64,000 nucleotides of DNA from assembly GCF_029626105.1 (NCBI RefSeq), contig NZ_JARUBH010000009.1:2294001-2358000 (forward strand), read 5' to 3'. The translations under genes and the position numbers were made by a program. The notes beneath the pieces are model-generated. The model was not told where the DNA came from. It saw only the letters and a list, made by a program, of their open reading frames with translations, and made no database searches. Origin of the DNA: Solwaraspora sp. WMMD792 (GTDB lineage Bacteria; Actinomycetota; Actinomycetes; Mycobacteriales; Micromonosporaceae). The first letter of the stretch is position 1. Each line of letters starts with the position of its first letter. Shown here piece after piece: positions 16,629 through 24,840 of the stretch.

Positions 16629-17664
16629 CGGTCATCGCCTCCGGGTCGAGCAGGCAACGGCTCGCGTGGCCGTCGGCCGCGCGGCGCAGCACGATCGGTC
16701 CGCTGCGACAGGCGTCGTGGGCGTACCGGCAACGCGGCTGGAACAGGCAGCCGGACGGCAGTTCGTCCGGGCCGGGCGGGGCACCGGGGATCCAGGTCAG
16801 TTCGCCGTCGACGGCGGCGTCCGGCGCGGCGGCCAGCAATGCCCGGCTGTACGGATGGCGGGGACCGGCGAGGAAGGTGTCGATGCCGCACTCCTCGACG
16901 ACCTGGCCGGCGTACATCACCACCACCCGATCGCACACCTCGGCGACCACCCCGAGGTCGTGGGTGACCAGCAGGACGGCCAGCCCGAACCGGTCGCGCA
17001 TCTCATGCAGCAGATCCAGGATCTGCGCCTGTACGGTGACGTCCAGGGCCGTCGTCGGTTCGTCGGCGACCAGCAGTTTCGGCTCGCAGGCCAGCGCGAT
17101 GGCGATCAGGACCCGCTGCAGCATCCCGCCGGAGAACTCGTGCGGATAAGCCCGGGCCCGGGACCGGGCGTCCGGCACGCCGACCAGGTCGAGCAGTTCG
17201 ACCGCCCGGTCGGCGGCCGCCCGGCGGGACAGCCCCCGGTGCCGGCGCACCGACTCGGCGATCTGCTCGCCGATGGTGAACGCCGGGTGCAGGCTGGACA
17301 TCGGCTCCTGGAAGATCATGGAGATCTGGTCGCCGCGGACGTCCTCCCAGCCCCGCCGGGACAACCGGAACAGGTCGGTCCCGTCGAGCCGGACCGTGCC
17401 GCCACCGACCCGCAGGTCCCGGGGCGGCAGCAGACCCATCAACGCCAGCGCGGTGGTGCTCTTGCCGCAGCCCGACTCCCCGACCAGCCCCACCGTCTCA
17501 CCTGCGGCCACCTCGAACGACACCTGGTGAACGAGGTCGGTCCAGCCGCCGGCGGCGCTACCCACCGCGACGGTGAGGTCGATGACCTGCAGTACCGCGT
17601 CGGTGCCCGGCGCCGGTTGAGCGGTGCTCCTGGCAGATTCGGTGCTCTTGGCGGGTGTGGTCAA
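16621..17664 (-). CDS. oligopeptide/dipeptide-type ABC transporter ATP-binding protein (OppD-like)
   Basis: Second ATPase of the importer, 347 residues, with Walker A GESGCGKSTTA, FQEPMSSLHPA, signature SGGMLQRVLIAIA, Walker B LLVADEPTTALD and the C-terminal GCLFQPRCRY cysteine segment. A TTG start is chosen: AGGAG lies 6 nt upstream and TTGA overlaps the upstream permease stop; no other in-frame start precedes the conserved domain. It would form a heterodimer with the OppF-like subunit. Confidence 0.9.
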   Translation of the reverse strand: MTTPAKSTESARSTAQPAPGTDAVLQVIDLTVAVGSAAGGWTDLVHQVSFEVAAGETVGLVGESGCGKSTTALALMGLLPPRDLRVGGGTVRLDGTDLFRLSRRGWEDVRGDQISMIFQEPMSSLHPAFTIGEQIAESVRRHRGLSRRAAADRAVELLDLVGVPDARSRARAYPHEFSGGMLQRVLIAIALACEPKLLVADEPTTALDVTVQAQILDLLHEMRDRFGLAVLLVTHDLGVVAEVCDRVVVMYAGQVVEECGIDTFLAGPRHPYSRALLAAAPDAAVDGELTWIPGAPPGPDELPSGCLFQPRCRYAHDACRSGPIVLRRAADGHASRCLLDPEAMTDE

Positions 17665-18557
17665 CGCCGGCTCCTGGATTCGCGGCCAAGCGAGTCACCG
17701 ACGCCGTCGGCGAGCACGTTCGTGGCCAGCACGGTCAAGGTGATCACCGCGCCGGGGGCGACCGCCAGCCACCAGGCGGTGTCGATGTACGGCAGCGCCC
17801 GGCCGAGCAGCGCGCCCCAGCTCGCGTCCGGCGGCTGGACACCGAGCCCGAGGAAGCTCAGACCGGCCTCAGCGAGCATGGCGAACCCGCTGGCCACCGC
17901 CACCTGCACGACGACCGGGCCGGTGATGTTCGGCAGCACGTGCCAGCGGACCAGCCGGCCCAGCGGGGTGCCGATGACCCGGGAGGCGTCGATGTACGTC
18001 TCGTGGTAGACCTGCAGGACACTGGTGCGGGTCAGCCGGGCGAACCGCGGCACGAACACCACACCGACGGCGATCATCGCCTGGCTGAGCCCCGGGCCGA
18101 GCACGCCGATCACGCCGATCGCCAGCAGCAGCGGCGGGAAGGCCATCACCCCGTCGACGATCCGCATCAGCAGCCCACCGGGCAACGCCGGCAGCAGCAC
18201 CGCGAGCAGCCCGATCGGCACTCCGAAGCCGACCCCGACCGCGAGGGACTGCAGCACGGCCAGCAGCGACGGCCGGGCGCCGACGATGAGCCGGCTCAGC
18301 AGGTCCCGGCCCAGATCGTCGGTGCCGAGCAGGTGCCCGCCGGTGGGTGGCTGCAGCACCGCGCCAAGATTCTGCGCCAGTGGGTCGTGCGGCGTCAGCC
18401 GGCCACCGAACACCGCGAGCAGCGCCACGACGAGCAGGTATCCGGCGGCCAGCAGGGCACCCGGGTGCCCGGCGAACCGGCGCAGGAACCGCCAGCGCTG
18501 GCGGCGCTGCAACGGTGTCGACGAGGTGTCCACGGCCGGCGTCGCGGTGGCGGTCAC
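17661..18557 (-). CDS. ABC transporter permease (OppC/DppC-like)
   Basis: Inner-membrane permease of 298 residues with an N-terminal OppC_N segment (first membrane helix LLAAGYLLVVALLAVFG), then GTDDLGRDLLSRLIVGARPSL and the EAA loop region RLTRTSVLQVYHETYIDASRVIG that docks the ATPases. About six hydrophobic segments are visible. The GTG start has GGGAGG upstream. It pairs with the OppB-like subunit encoded 52 bp upstream. Confidence 0.92.
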   Translation of the reverse strand: MTATATPAVDTSSTPLQRRQRWRFLRRFAGHPGALLAAGYLLVVALLAVFGGRLTPHDPLAQNLGAVLQPPTGGHLLGTDDLGRDLLSRLIVGARPSLLAVLQSLAVGVGFGVPIGLLAVLLPALPGGLLMRIVDGVMAFPPLLLAIGVIGVLGPGLSQAMIAVGVVFVPRFARLTRTSVLQVYHETYIDASRVIGTPLGRLVRWHVLPNITGPVVVQVAVASGFAMLAEAGLSFLGLGVQPPDASWGALLGRALPYIDTAWWLAVAPGAVITLTVLATNVLADGVGDSLGRESRSRR

Positions 18558-18609
18558 GGTCGCCTCCCTTGCTGTTGGTCCGAAGGATGTGGGTCGGGGC
18601 GGGTGCGGA

Positions 18610-19548
18610 TCACCGGGTCTTCGGGGCGAGCCATGCCTGGGCGACGTCGGCGAGCAGGTTGGCCAGCACGATTGCGACGGTGCTGACCACCACGATGCCC
18701 TGCACGACGGTGAGGTCGTTGCCGATCACCGAGCTGACCGCGAGCGCCCCCACCCCAGGGATGGTGAACGTCTGCTCGATGATCACGGCGGCGCCGAGCA
18801 GCAGCGCCACCTGGGTGGCGAGTACGGTCACCACGGGCGCGGCGGCGTGTTTGAGGGCGTGCTTGCCGAGCACCGCCCGGTAGCGCAGCCCTTTGGCGGT
18901 GGCGGTACGGACGAAGTCGCGGTGCAGGGTGTCGAGCATCGACCGGCGCAGTTGCCGGGCCACCTCCGCGCCGGCCGAGGCGCCCAACGCGATTGCGGGC
19001 AGCGTGATGTGGCGCAGCCAGCCCGCCGGATCCTCGCTGATCGGCGTGTAGCCGATGGTCGGGAACCAGCCCAGCCGGATCGAGAAGGCCAGCATCAGCA
19101 GCAGGCCGAGCCAGTAGCCGGGAAAAGCGATGCCGACGGTGGCGATGGCCCGGACCAGCTTGTCCGGCCAGCGGTTCGGGTGCAGGGCAGCGAGGATGCC
19201 GGCCGGTACGCCGAACAGAACCGCGACGACCAGCGCGGCAAGGGTCAACGCCAGGGTCACCGGCATCCGCTCCAGGATCAGCTGGGTCACCGAGTCGTTG
19301 TTGAAGATCGAGTTGCCGAGATCGCCCCGGACCGCGTCGGTGAGCCACCGCCAGTACCGCACCGGCCAGGGCTCGTCGAGGTTGAGCCGGTCCCGGGTGA
19401 GAGCGATCTGTTCGGGAGTGGCGTTCTCCCCGGCGATCCGGACCGCTGGGTCGCCGGGGACGAAGATCGCGATGCCGTGCACCACGAGCGTGACGAACAG
19501 CAGCAGCGGCACCATGGTCAACAGGCGCCGGCCGACGAGTCCGATCAT
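18610..19548 (-). CDS. ABC transporter permease (OppB/DppB-like)
   Basis: Permease of 312 residues starting MIGLVGRRLLTMVPLLLFVT, a typical OppB first helix, followed by the periplasmic FVPGDPAVR segment, the EAA region ARQLRRSMLDTLHRDFVRTA and KHALKHAAAPVVT. The ATG at 19548 is chosen because GTGAGGAC lies just upstream and the preceding in-frame residues are hydrophilic. It belongs to the five-gene importer operon led by the lipoprotein gene. Confidence 0.92.
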   Translation of the reverse strand: MIGLVGRRLLTMVPLLLFVTLVVHGIAIFVPGDPAVRIAGENATPEQIALTRDRLNLDEPWPVRYWRWLTDAVRGDLGNSIFNNDSVTQLILERMPVTLALTLAALVVAVLFGVPAGILAALHPNRWPDKLVRAIATVGIAFPGYWLGLLLMLAFSIRLGWFPTIGYTPISEDPAGWLRHITLPAIALGASAGAEVARQLRRSMLDTLHRDFVRTATAKGLRYRAVLGKHALKHAAAPVVTVLATQVALLLGAAVIIEQTFTIPGVGALAVSSVIGNDLTVVQGIVVVSTVAIVLANLLADVAQAWLAPKTR

Positions 19549-19617
19549 GTCCTCACCATGTCTGGTCCGGGTCGTGCCGGGTGGGCGGCCGCGGCCGCCC
19601 ACCCGGCACGACGACGA

Positions 19618-21165
19618 TCAGTCGGCGACGCCGACGCCGGGGAACTCCAGCTTGCCGGAGAGCCAGTTCTCCAGGCCCACCACCTTGTCGCTGTACGCGA
19701 CGTTGCTGTACGGGAAGTAGAGGACGACGTCGAGGGCGTCGGTGGTGATCTGGGCCGACAGTTGCCGGGCCAGTTCCTGCCGCTGCGTCTCGTCGGTGGT
19801 GGCCAGCAGGTCCTGGTAGAGGGCCGTCACCGCCGGCGTGGTCACCTTGCCGGGATTGGCGAAGCCGTTCTCGGCGAAGACCAGTCCGACCGTCTGTGAC
19901 GGATCCGGCCGGCCGGTCCAGTTGATCGCTCCGGCGTCACCCTGGCCTTCGACGTAGAACGAGTTGGCGAAGTTGACCGTCTGGGTGATCTCGACGTTGA
20001 GACCCACCTCCGCCAGCTGCGCCTGCAACGCCTCGGTCAGCTGGGTGTACGCGGGGGCGTTCTGGTTGATGAACTCCAGGGTGTGGCCCTCGGGTACGCC
20101 GGCCTCGTCGAGCAGCTGCCGGGCCCGCTGCGGGTCGTAGGGGTACAGGTCGGCGACGGACTCGTCGTGGGCGAAGTATCCGCTCGGGAACGGCTGGACC
20201 GCCGGTTCGCCGAGGTCGAACAGCAGCCCGCTGACCAGGTCGTCACGGTTGATCGCGTGGTTGATCGCCTGCCGTACCCGCACGTCGTCGAGGTACTCGC
20301 GGGACAGGTTGAGCTGCAGGTGGTAGAACTGCAGCACCGGGGCGGAGTCCACCACCAGACCGGCCGACTCGGCAGCGGCGACGTTCGCCGCGTCCAGGAT
20401 GGTGGCGTCGATCGAGTCGGTCCGCAGCGCGTTGAGCCGCTGCTGGGAGTCGGTGATGCTGGTGAACTCCATCCGGGCGGCGGCGGCCGCGTCCGGGTCC
20501 CAGTAGTCGGGGTTGCGCTCGTATGTCGCGCTGGAGCTCGGCTGGTACTCGGTGACCCGGTACATCCCGGTGCCGACCGGGTTACGGGCCAGGTCGGCGT
20601 CGAACGCCGCCGGGCTGGCGATGGCTCCGGCACGGTCGGTCAGGATGTAGGGCAGGGCACTGTTGACGGCGTTGAGTTTGAGGTCGACGTGTGTGTCGTC
20701 GACGATCTCGACCGAGTCGATGACGGCGAGTTCGCTGGCGACGGCCGACCCCTCCACCGTCTTCGCCCGGTCGATGTTGGCTTGCACGGCGGCGGCGTCG
20801 AACGCGGTGCCGTCGTGGAAGCTGACGTTCTCCCGCAGGGTCAGCGACAGGGTACGGCCGTCATCGGAAAAGGACCATTCGGTCGCCAGGCCGGGGACGA
20901 GCTCGGCCGACGAGTTGAGGTGGATGAGCCGGTCATATACGGGAAAGAGCCAGACGTTGTTGCCGGCTCCGGGTGATTTGTGTGGGTCAAGGGTGTCGAT
21001 TGGCAGGGTGTCTGCGAAGCGGAAGGTGGCGTCGCGGTTGGCAGTGCCATCCGATGGACTACTGTCCGTGTCCGTGTCACCGCCTGACGAGCAGGCGGCA
21101 GTCAGGATCACCGCAACGCCAATCACCGCCGCGTGACGCCACAACCTGGTGTGGGCCTTCTGCAT
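19618..21165 (-). CDS. ABC transporter substrate-binding lipoprotein (DppA/OppA family)
   Basis: Family 5 extracellular solute-binding protein, 515 residues. A signal peptide MQKAHTRLWRH...VILTAAC ends in a lipobox with Cys25, followed by an SSGGDTDTDSS linker. Typical features are ETLDPHK-like DTLDPHKS, LVPGLATEWSFSDDGRTLSLTLRENVSFHDGT and NPDYWDPD. A GGAGG site lies before the ATG at 21165; the longer frame upstream is rejected. First gene of the importer operon. Family members carry peptides, nickel, opines or plant compounds. Given the context it may import the substrate of the 0.6-15.5 kb catabolic cluster. Confidence 0.92.
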   Translation of the reverse strand: MQKAHTRLWRHAAVIGVAVILTAACSSGGDTDTDSSPSDGTANRDATFRFADTLPIDTLDPHKSPGAGNNVWLFPVYDRLIHLNSSAELVPGLATEWSFSDDGRTLSLTLRENVSFHDGTAFDAAAVQANIDRAKTVEGSAVASELAVIDSVEIVDDTHVDLKLNAVNSALPYILTDRAGAIASPAAFDADLARNPVGTGMYRVTEYQPSSSATYERNPDYWDPDAAAAARMEFTSITDSQQRLNALRTDSIDATILDAANVAAAESAGLVVDSAPVLQFYHLQLNLSREYLDDVRVRQAINHAINRDDLVSGLLFDLGEPAVQPFPSGYFAHDESVADLYPYDPQRARQLLDEAGVPEGHTLEFINQNAPAYTQLTEALQAQLAEVGLNVEITQTVNFANSFYVEGQGDAGAINWTGRPDPSQTVGLVFAENGFANPGKVTTPAVTALYQDLLATTDETQRQELARQLSAQITTDALDVVLYFPYSNVAYSDKVVGLENWLSGKLEFPGVGVAD

Positions 21166-21215
21166 GCTGGCCTCCGTCGACGTCTTCGTTGGTGTTGACG
21201 AAGCCTTGCACTTCA

Positions 21216-21228
21216 CGTTTGTTAACGC
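21216..21228. promoter_or_regulatory. GTTAAC-containing element upstream of importer operon
   Basis: CGTTTGTTAACGC contains the TGTTAAC core also found in the palindrome at 10534-10553 and starts 51 bp upstream of the lipoprotein start. It could place the importer under the same TetR-type regulator. The match is short and the evidence weak. Confidence 0.3.
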
Positions 21229-21325
21229 AAGAGGTCGACGCTGAAACAAGCCCGCGACGAACGGCCGGGCCAGCAGGACCCGGACACGCAGGGGTAGCCG
21301 GCATCGGCCGGCGGGAGGTCGAACG

Positions 21326-21344
21326 CGCCGGGTTCAGCCCGGCG
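21326..21344. terminator. hairpin downstream of sigC
   Basis: CGCCGGG / CCCGGCG stem (7 bp) with loop TTCAG, about 75 bp beyond the sigC stop on its transcript. A second small hairpin, GCCGGC-ATCG-GCCGGC, lies at 21297-21312. Together they may end the sigC transcript before the importer promoter. Confidence 0.45.
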
Positions 21345-21419
21345 GGTGCCGCGAGACCATCAGGACTGGCGGACGAACGCCGCCGCCGACTCGGTCCCGC
21401 AGGACAGGGGCACGAGGGA

Positions 21420-22001
21420 TCAGCTGATCGCTCGTAGCTGCCGGCCGGACTGCCGCCCCGACTCCGTCATCGCGGCGACCAGGTCCTCGCGGGCCCGAGC
21501 GACCCGGGACCGGATCGTCCCGACCGGGCAGTCGCAGACCTCGGCGGCCTCGGCGTAGCTCAACCCGAGCACCTGGGTCGCCACGAACGCCTCCCGGCGC
21601 TCGGCGGCCAGGCCGGCCAGCAGCTGACGCAGCGCCACAGCTTCCTCGAAGCGCGGGCCGGCGACCGCGGCCTCGGCCACCGCCTGCCAGTCGGCCAGGT
21701 CGGCGACCCGGGGCCGCACCACGACGGCGCGGATATGGTCGACGGCGACCCGCCGGGCGATGGACAGCAGCCAGGTACGCGCGCTTGAGCGCCCAGCGAA
21801 GCGCGGCAACGACCGCATCGCCCGTAGGAACGTCTCCTGGGCGAGGTCCTCCGCCTCGGTGGTGTCCACCAGATGGGTGAGGAACCTCTGCACCTGACCT
21901 TGGGTGGCCCGGACGAACGACGTGGCGGCCGCCCGGTCACCGTCGCGGGCCGCGAGGGCCCAACGGGTGATCTGGGCGTCGTCCGGTGCGGCGTGCGGCA
22001 T
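21420..22001 (-). CDS. sigC: ECF RNA polymerase sigma factor, SigC-like
   Basis: Extracytoplasmic-function sigma factor of 193 residues. Region 2 includes TTEAEDLAQETFLRAMRSLPRFAG and SSARTWLLSIARRVAVDHIR; region 4 includes LGLSYAEAAEVCDCPVGTIRSRVARARE. These stretches are close to what I recall of mycobacterial SigC. The ATG at 22001 is the first start in front of region 2. The divergent neighbour encodes a zinc-finger anti-sigma candidate, so the pair shares a 117-bp intergenic region and is probably autoregulated. Confidence 0.9.
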   Translation of the reverse strand: MPHAAPDDAQITRWALAARDGDRAAATSFVRATQGQVQRFLTHLVDTTEAEDLAQETFLRAMRSLPRFAGRSSARTWLLSIARRVAVDHIRAVVVRPRVADLADWQAVAEAAVAGPRFEEAVALRQLLAGLAAERREAFVATQVLGLSYAEAAEVCDCPVGTIRSRVARAREDLVAAMTESGRQSGRQLRAIS

Positions 22002-22082
22002 GGCTGAAAGGGTATCCGGGAAGCCTCCCCCGCCATAGTCCACCCGCCTGGTGGCGCCTGCCCGGCCGGGCGCCACCCCGGT

Positions 22083-22110
22083 GGGAACCGTCCCGGCCGG
22101 CGGGCCGACT
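22083..22110 (+). promoter_or_regulatory. candidate ECF-type promoter of the anti-sigma gene
   Basis: GGGAAC (22083-22088) and CGACT (22106-22110) are 17 bp apart, resembling the GGAAC-N16/17-CGT-like promoters recognised by ECF sigma factors. It would start transcription next to the GTG at 22119, giving a leaderless or very short leader. Autoregulation by SigC is the inference; the -10 match is imperfect. Confidence 0.35.
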
Positions 22111-22118
22111 ATTGACAT

Positions 22119-22880
22119 GTGGGGTGCGTGGACTTTCGTGAGCTGCTGTCGGCCGAACTCGACGGGGAGACCGACGCCGCCGAGTCGGCTGCGGCGCGGG
22201 ACCATCTGACCGGCTGCGCCGGGTGCCGGGCCTGGTACGCCGACGCCGACATGGTCACCAACCTCGCCCGGCGTACCGGCCCGGAACCGGTCGGCACCGT
22301 CGACGAGTCGGTGCTCGACGCACTCGCGCCACCCCGACGGCTGACCGCGGCCCGGGTCGCCCTGCTGCTGCGGTACGCCCTCGGCGTGCTCGGAATCGCG
22401 CAGTTCCTGCTCGGCGCCGCCCAGATCGGCGGCGTCGCCGACGGCCATCTGCATGTGCCCGATCCGGTCGGTGGAACCGCCCCCAACCACCTGTGGCACG
22501 AGTCCGCGGCCTGGAACGTCGCACTCGGCGCCGGCTTCGTGTGGATCGCCGTCCGGCGCACCCGGCCGGCCGGGATGCTGCCGACCCTGACCGCGTTCGT
22601 CGCGGTGCTGGCGCTGCTGTCGGTCAACGACGTGATCACCGGGCGGGTCGACTATCCGCGGCTGCTCAGCCACGGCCTGGTCGTCGCCGGATATCTGCTC
22701 ATCCTGGCGCTGCGCCGACGCGGTGGCGACCCGGACACGGCACCGGGGGACGCTGGCCGCACCCGGTCACGCTGGCGCGTCGAACTCGACGACGAGCCAC
22801 CGGCGACCAACCCGACACGGTTGCGGGTCGTCCGGGGCGGCGCGGCCAGCATCCGCCACCGCCGGGACCGGGCGGCCTGA
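22119..22880 (+). CDS. zinc-finger (zf-HC2) transmembrane anti-sigma factor
   Basis: 253-residue protein with an N-terminal anti-sigma zinc finger: DFRELLSAELDGE followed by DHLTGCAGC, the His-x3-Cys-x2-Cys motif of the ZAS/RsrA type. It has several hydrophobic helices: RVALLLRYALGVLGIAQFLL, NVALGAGFVWIAV, TLTAFVAVLALLSV and LVVAGYLLILAL. The C-terminal tail is basic. It probably holds SigC at the membrane. Alternative starts are GTG 22119 and GTG 22128. Unlike RsrA-type soluble factors it has about four membrane segments, so the signal may be sensed in or across the membrane. Confidence 0.85.
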   Translation: MGCVDFRELLSAELDGETDAAESAAARDHLTGCAGCRAWYADADMVTNLARRTGPEPVGTVDESVLDALAPPRRLTAARVALLLRYALGVLGIAQFLLGAAQIGGVADGHLHVPDPVGGTAPNHLWHESAAWNVALGAGFVWIAVRRTRPAGMLPTLTAFVAVLALLSVNDVITGRVDYPRLLSHGLVVAGYLLILALRRRGGDPDTAPGDAGRTRSRWRVELDDEPPATNPTRLRVVRGGAASIRHRRDRAA

Positions 22881-23029
22881 TCCGTCGGCCCGGGTGCCGT
22901 TGATCTGACACCCCGGCCGGTCAACCTCCGCTCCCGCTGGCGGGACATGGTGACGACGGACCAGCCTCCGGCTTCGTCCGGGAGACATCCGCAACGACAC
23001 CACCGTCCAGAACCGGCCAGGGAGCAGTC

Positions 23030-23281
23030 ATGCCGGCCACCCCGCCCGCCGAGCGTCCGACGAACGCCCAGATCGTCAGCCGGTACCTCGCCGGAGCGCC
23101 GATCCGGCGCATCGCCGCCGAGCTCGGCGTGTCGTACAGCTACGTGCACCGGCGACTGCACTTCTCGGGCGTGCCCATCCGCGGTCGCGGCGGACGCCGC
23201 CCGGATCCGACCGTCCATGCTGACCGTACACCTGAGTCTCAGGACAGCGTCGCAAGCGCCGATCAGGACACACTGGACTAG
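23030..23281 (+). CDS. small helix-turn-helix protein
   Basis: 83-residue protein with one HTH near residues 12-42: NAQIVSRYLAGAPIRRIAAELGVSYSYVHRRL, similar to resolvase/transposase-type or homeodomain-like HTHs. It is followed by SGVPIRGRGGRR, a basic AT-hook-like arm, and an acidic tail. No catalytic domain is present, so this is a DNA-binding protein of unknown targets, possibly a nucleoid-associated or phage-type regulator. The ATG at 23030 follows GGAGCAGTC. Confidence 0.65.
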   Translation: MPATPPAERPTNAQIVSRYLAGAPIRRIAAELGVSYSYVHRRLHFSGVPIRGRGGRRPDPTVHADRTPESQDSVASADQDTLD

Positions 23282-23490
23282 GTCGCGACGCATACGGTTA
23301 ATCGTCTTGCCTGGGTCCTAGACTGACGGACGTACCTCCTCCGCCCCTCAAGATGACCACCCGGTCACCGATCACATTGGTCAGAGAGCCACCATGGTTG
23401 ACTGCCGAATCCGGCTGGATCCGCCAGGCCGGCTCGTCGCGGAAGGTGCCAAGCAAGTGTCCGCTTCACCGCTACACGACCAGGGAGACA

Positions 23491-24078
23491 ATGGTGACTT
23501 CCCGCAGCCGACGAGAGCACATACTCCACCGGGCTGGCGCGCTGTTCGCCAGCCGAGGCGTCGCCGGCACGACCGTCCGCGAGATCGCCGACGACGTGGG
23601 CATCCTGTCCGGTAGCCTCTACCACCACTTCGAATCCAAAGAGGCGATGGTCGACGAGATCATCTCCAGCTACCTCGCCGACCTACGCGCCCGCTACCAG
23701 CAGATCCTCGACGGGCCGGACGGGCCGGACGACCAGCTGCGGCAACTCATCCGGGCCTCGCTCGAGTGCGCCGCCAGCCACCCGCACGCCACCGAGATCT
23801 ACCAGAACGACGCGAACTACCTGCGTGGCCTGCCCCGGTTCGGCTATCTCAAGGGCGTGGCCAAGGAGGTGGAGAGCGTCTGGCTCACCGTCATCGACGC
23901 CGGACGCCGGGACGGCACCCTGCGCTCCGACATCGACCCAAAAACCTTCTACCGGCTCACCCGCGATGCGGTTTGGCTCACCGTGCGATGGTTCAGGCCG
24001 GGCGGCAAGTACTCGCTGAACCGGCTCATCACCGACTGCACCACCCTCTTCCTGGACGGCATCGCCGCACGCCGCTGA
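23491..24078 (+). CDS. TetR family regulator, KstR2-like
   Basis: 195-residue TetR protein. Its HTH reads ALFASRGVAGTTVREIADDVGILSGSLYHHFESKEAMVDE, and the stretch GILSGSLYHHFxSKExMVDE matches what I recall of KstR2, the regulator of late cholesterol ring catabolism. The C-terminal RDAVWLTVRWFRPGGKYS also matches KstR2 (RDTTWVSVRWYRPGG). KstR2-type proteins bind CoA thioesters. GGGAG precedes the ATG. No steroid ring-degradation genes are adjacent, so it either acts at a distance or controls one of the CoA-ester clusters in this window. Confidence 0.85.
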   Translation: MVTSRSRREHILHRAGALFASRGVAGTTVREIADDVGILSGSLYHHFESKEAMVDEIISSYLADLRARYQQILDGPDGPDDQLRQLIRASLECAASHPHATEIYQNDANYLRGLPRFGYLKGVAKEVESVWLTVIDAGRRDGTLRSDIDPKTFYRLTRDAVWLTVRWFRPGGKYSLNRLITDCTTLFLDGIAARR

Positions 24079-24087
24079 TCAGCGGCG
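24070..24087. repeat. 18-bp perfect palindrome across the TetR stop codon
   Basis: CGCCGCTGATCAGCGGCG is perfectly self-complementary and includes the TGA stop of the KstR2-like gene. With no loop bases it is a poor hairpin until the centre opens to a 4-base loop (TGATCA region), leaving a 7-bp stem. It is either a compact terminator or a chance/operator palindrome. Confidence 0.5.
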
Positions 24088-24840
24088 CTACGGCCGGCCC
24101 GGCGATGCACCGCGGTCTACTGGGTGGTTGAGCAACGCTCCCGCCCAGCCGCTGCACCTCAGCCGCCGGTCGGCCGATCCAGCTCTGACGTTCCACTGCG
24201 GACACTTTCCTTGGTGAGTAGCTGATGGACGTTCGTGTCCGATGGGGATGGCCGCCCACACAGCCCCTAGAACATCCTAGGAGGCTGGTTTACACGCCCG
24301 TGCCCGCCGATGCCGTACGCGCCCGCCCCCTCGACGCCGCGCGACCAGCGAACTCCGCCTGACCGGCGTCAGGCACCCACGAAACGTCACGGAGAGTCGC
24401 CAGACCACTTCATCGGGGGCGGTACCGGTCGCACGATCAACCATCGGCCGGTACATCGGCGCACGCCACCGGCGAGGTCACAGCGGTTCGGAGAAACGCG
24501 ACAGTGCATGAGCCTCGAAAGCGCGTTCACACCGAGTCCTGTCGATCAGGTCCTCGGCAACGCGGCAGGAGCCTCACGATATCCGGTGGAGCGCCCGACA
24601 TCTTCCCTGATCGTCGGGAAGACGACGCGACTCGGCATCCCCCACCTCCTGGTCCGCAATATCCGAATAGGCACCAGGCATCGACCCCTGCCGCGCCCGG
24701 TCACCGGGGAAGTATCGTCGGCCGAGCAACGTCACGACCTGTCCCGGCGATCAGAGGCAGTTCCCAATAATGCGGTACGAGTTCCGGTGAGCGGCACGGG
24801 CCGCAGCTCGCGCCTGCCACCAGCCGGTGCGGCGGGTACC
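24088..24840 (+). other. intergenic stretch without a convincing gene
   Basis: A frame is open through most of this stretch but its third-position GC is low and its composition (Arg/Pro/Thr-rich, no domain) unlike neighbours, so I read it as non-coding or relic. CCTAG-AACATC-CTAGG (about 24267-24282) is a small inverted repeat. No RNA gene was recognised. Confidence 0.5.

Noticed and set aside
24310-24840. Upstream extension of the hypothetical protein ending at 25467
   Set aside because: Third-position GC is low and no conserved sequence is visible before 24841; treated as non-coding.
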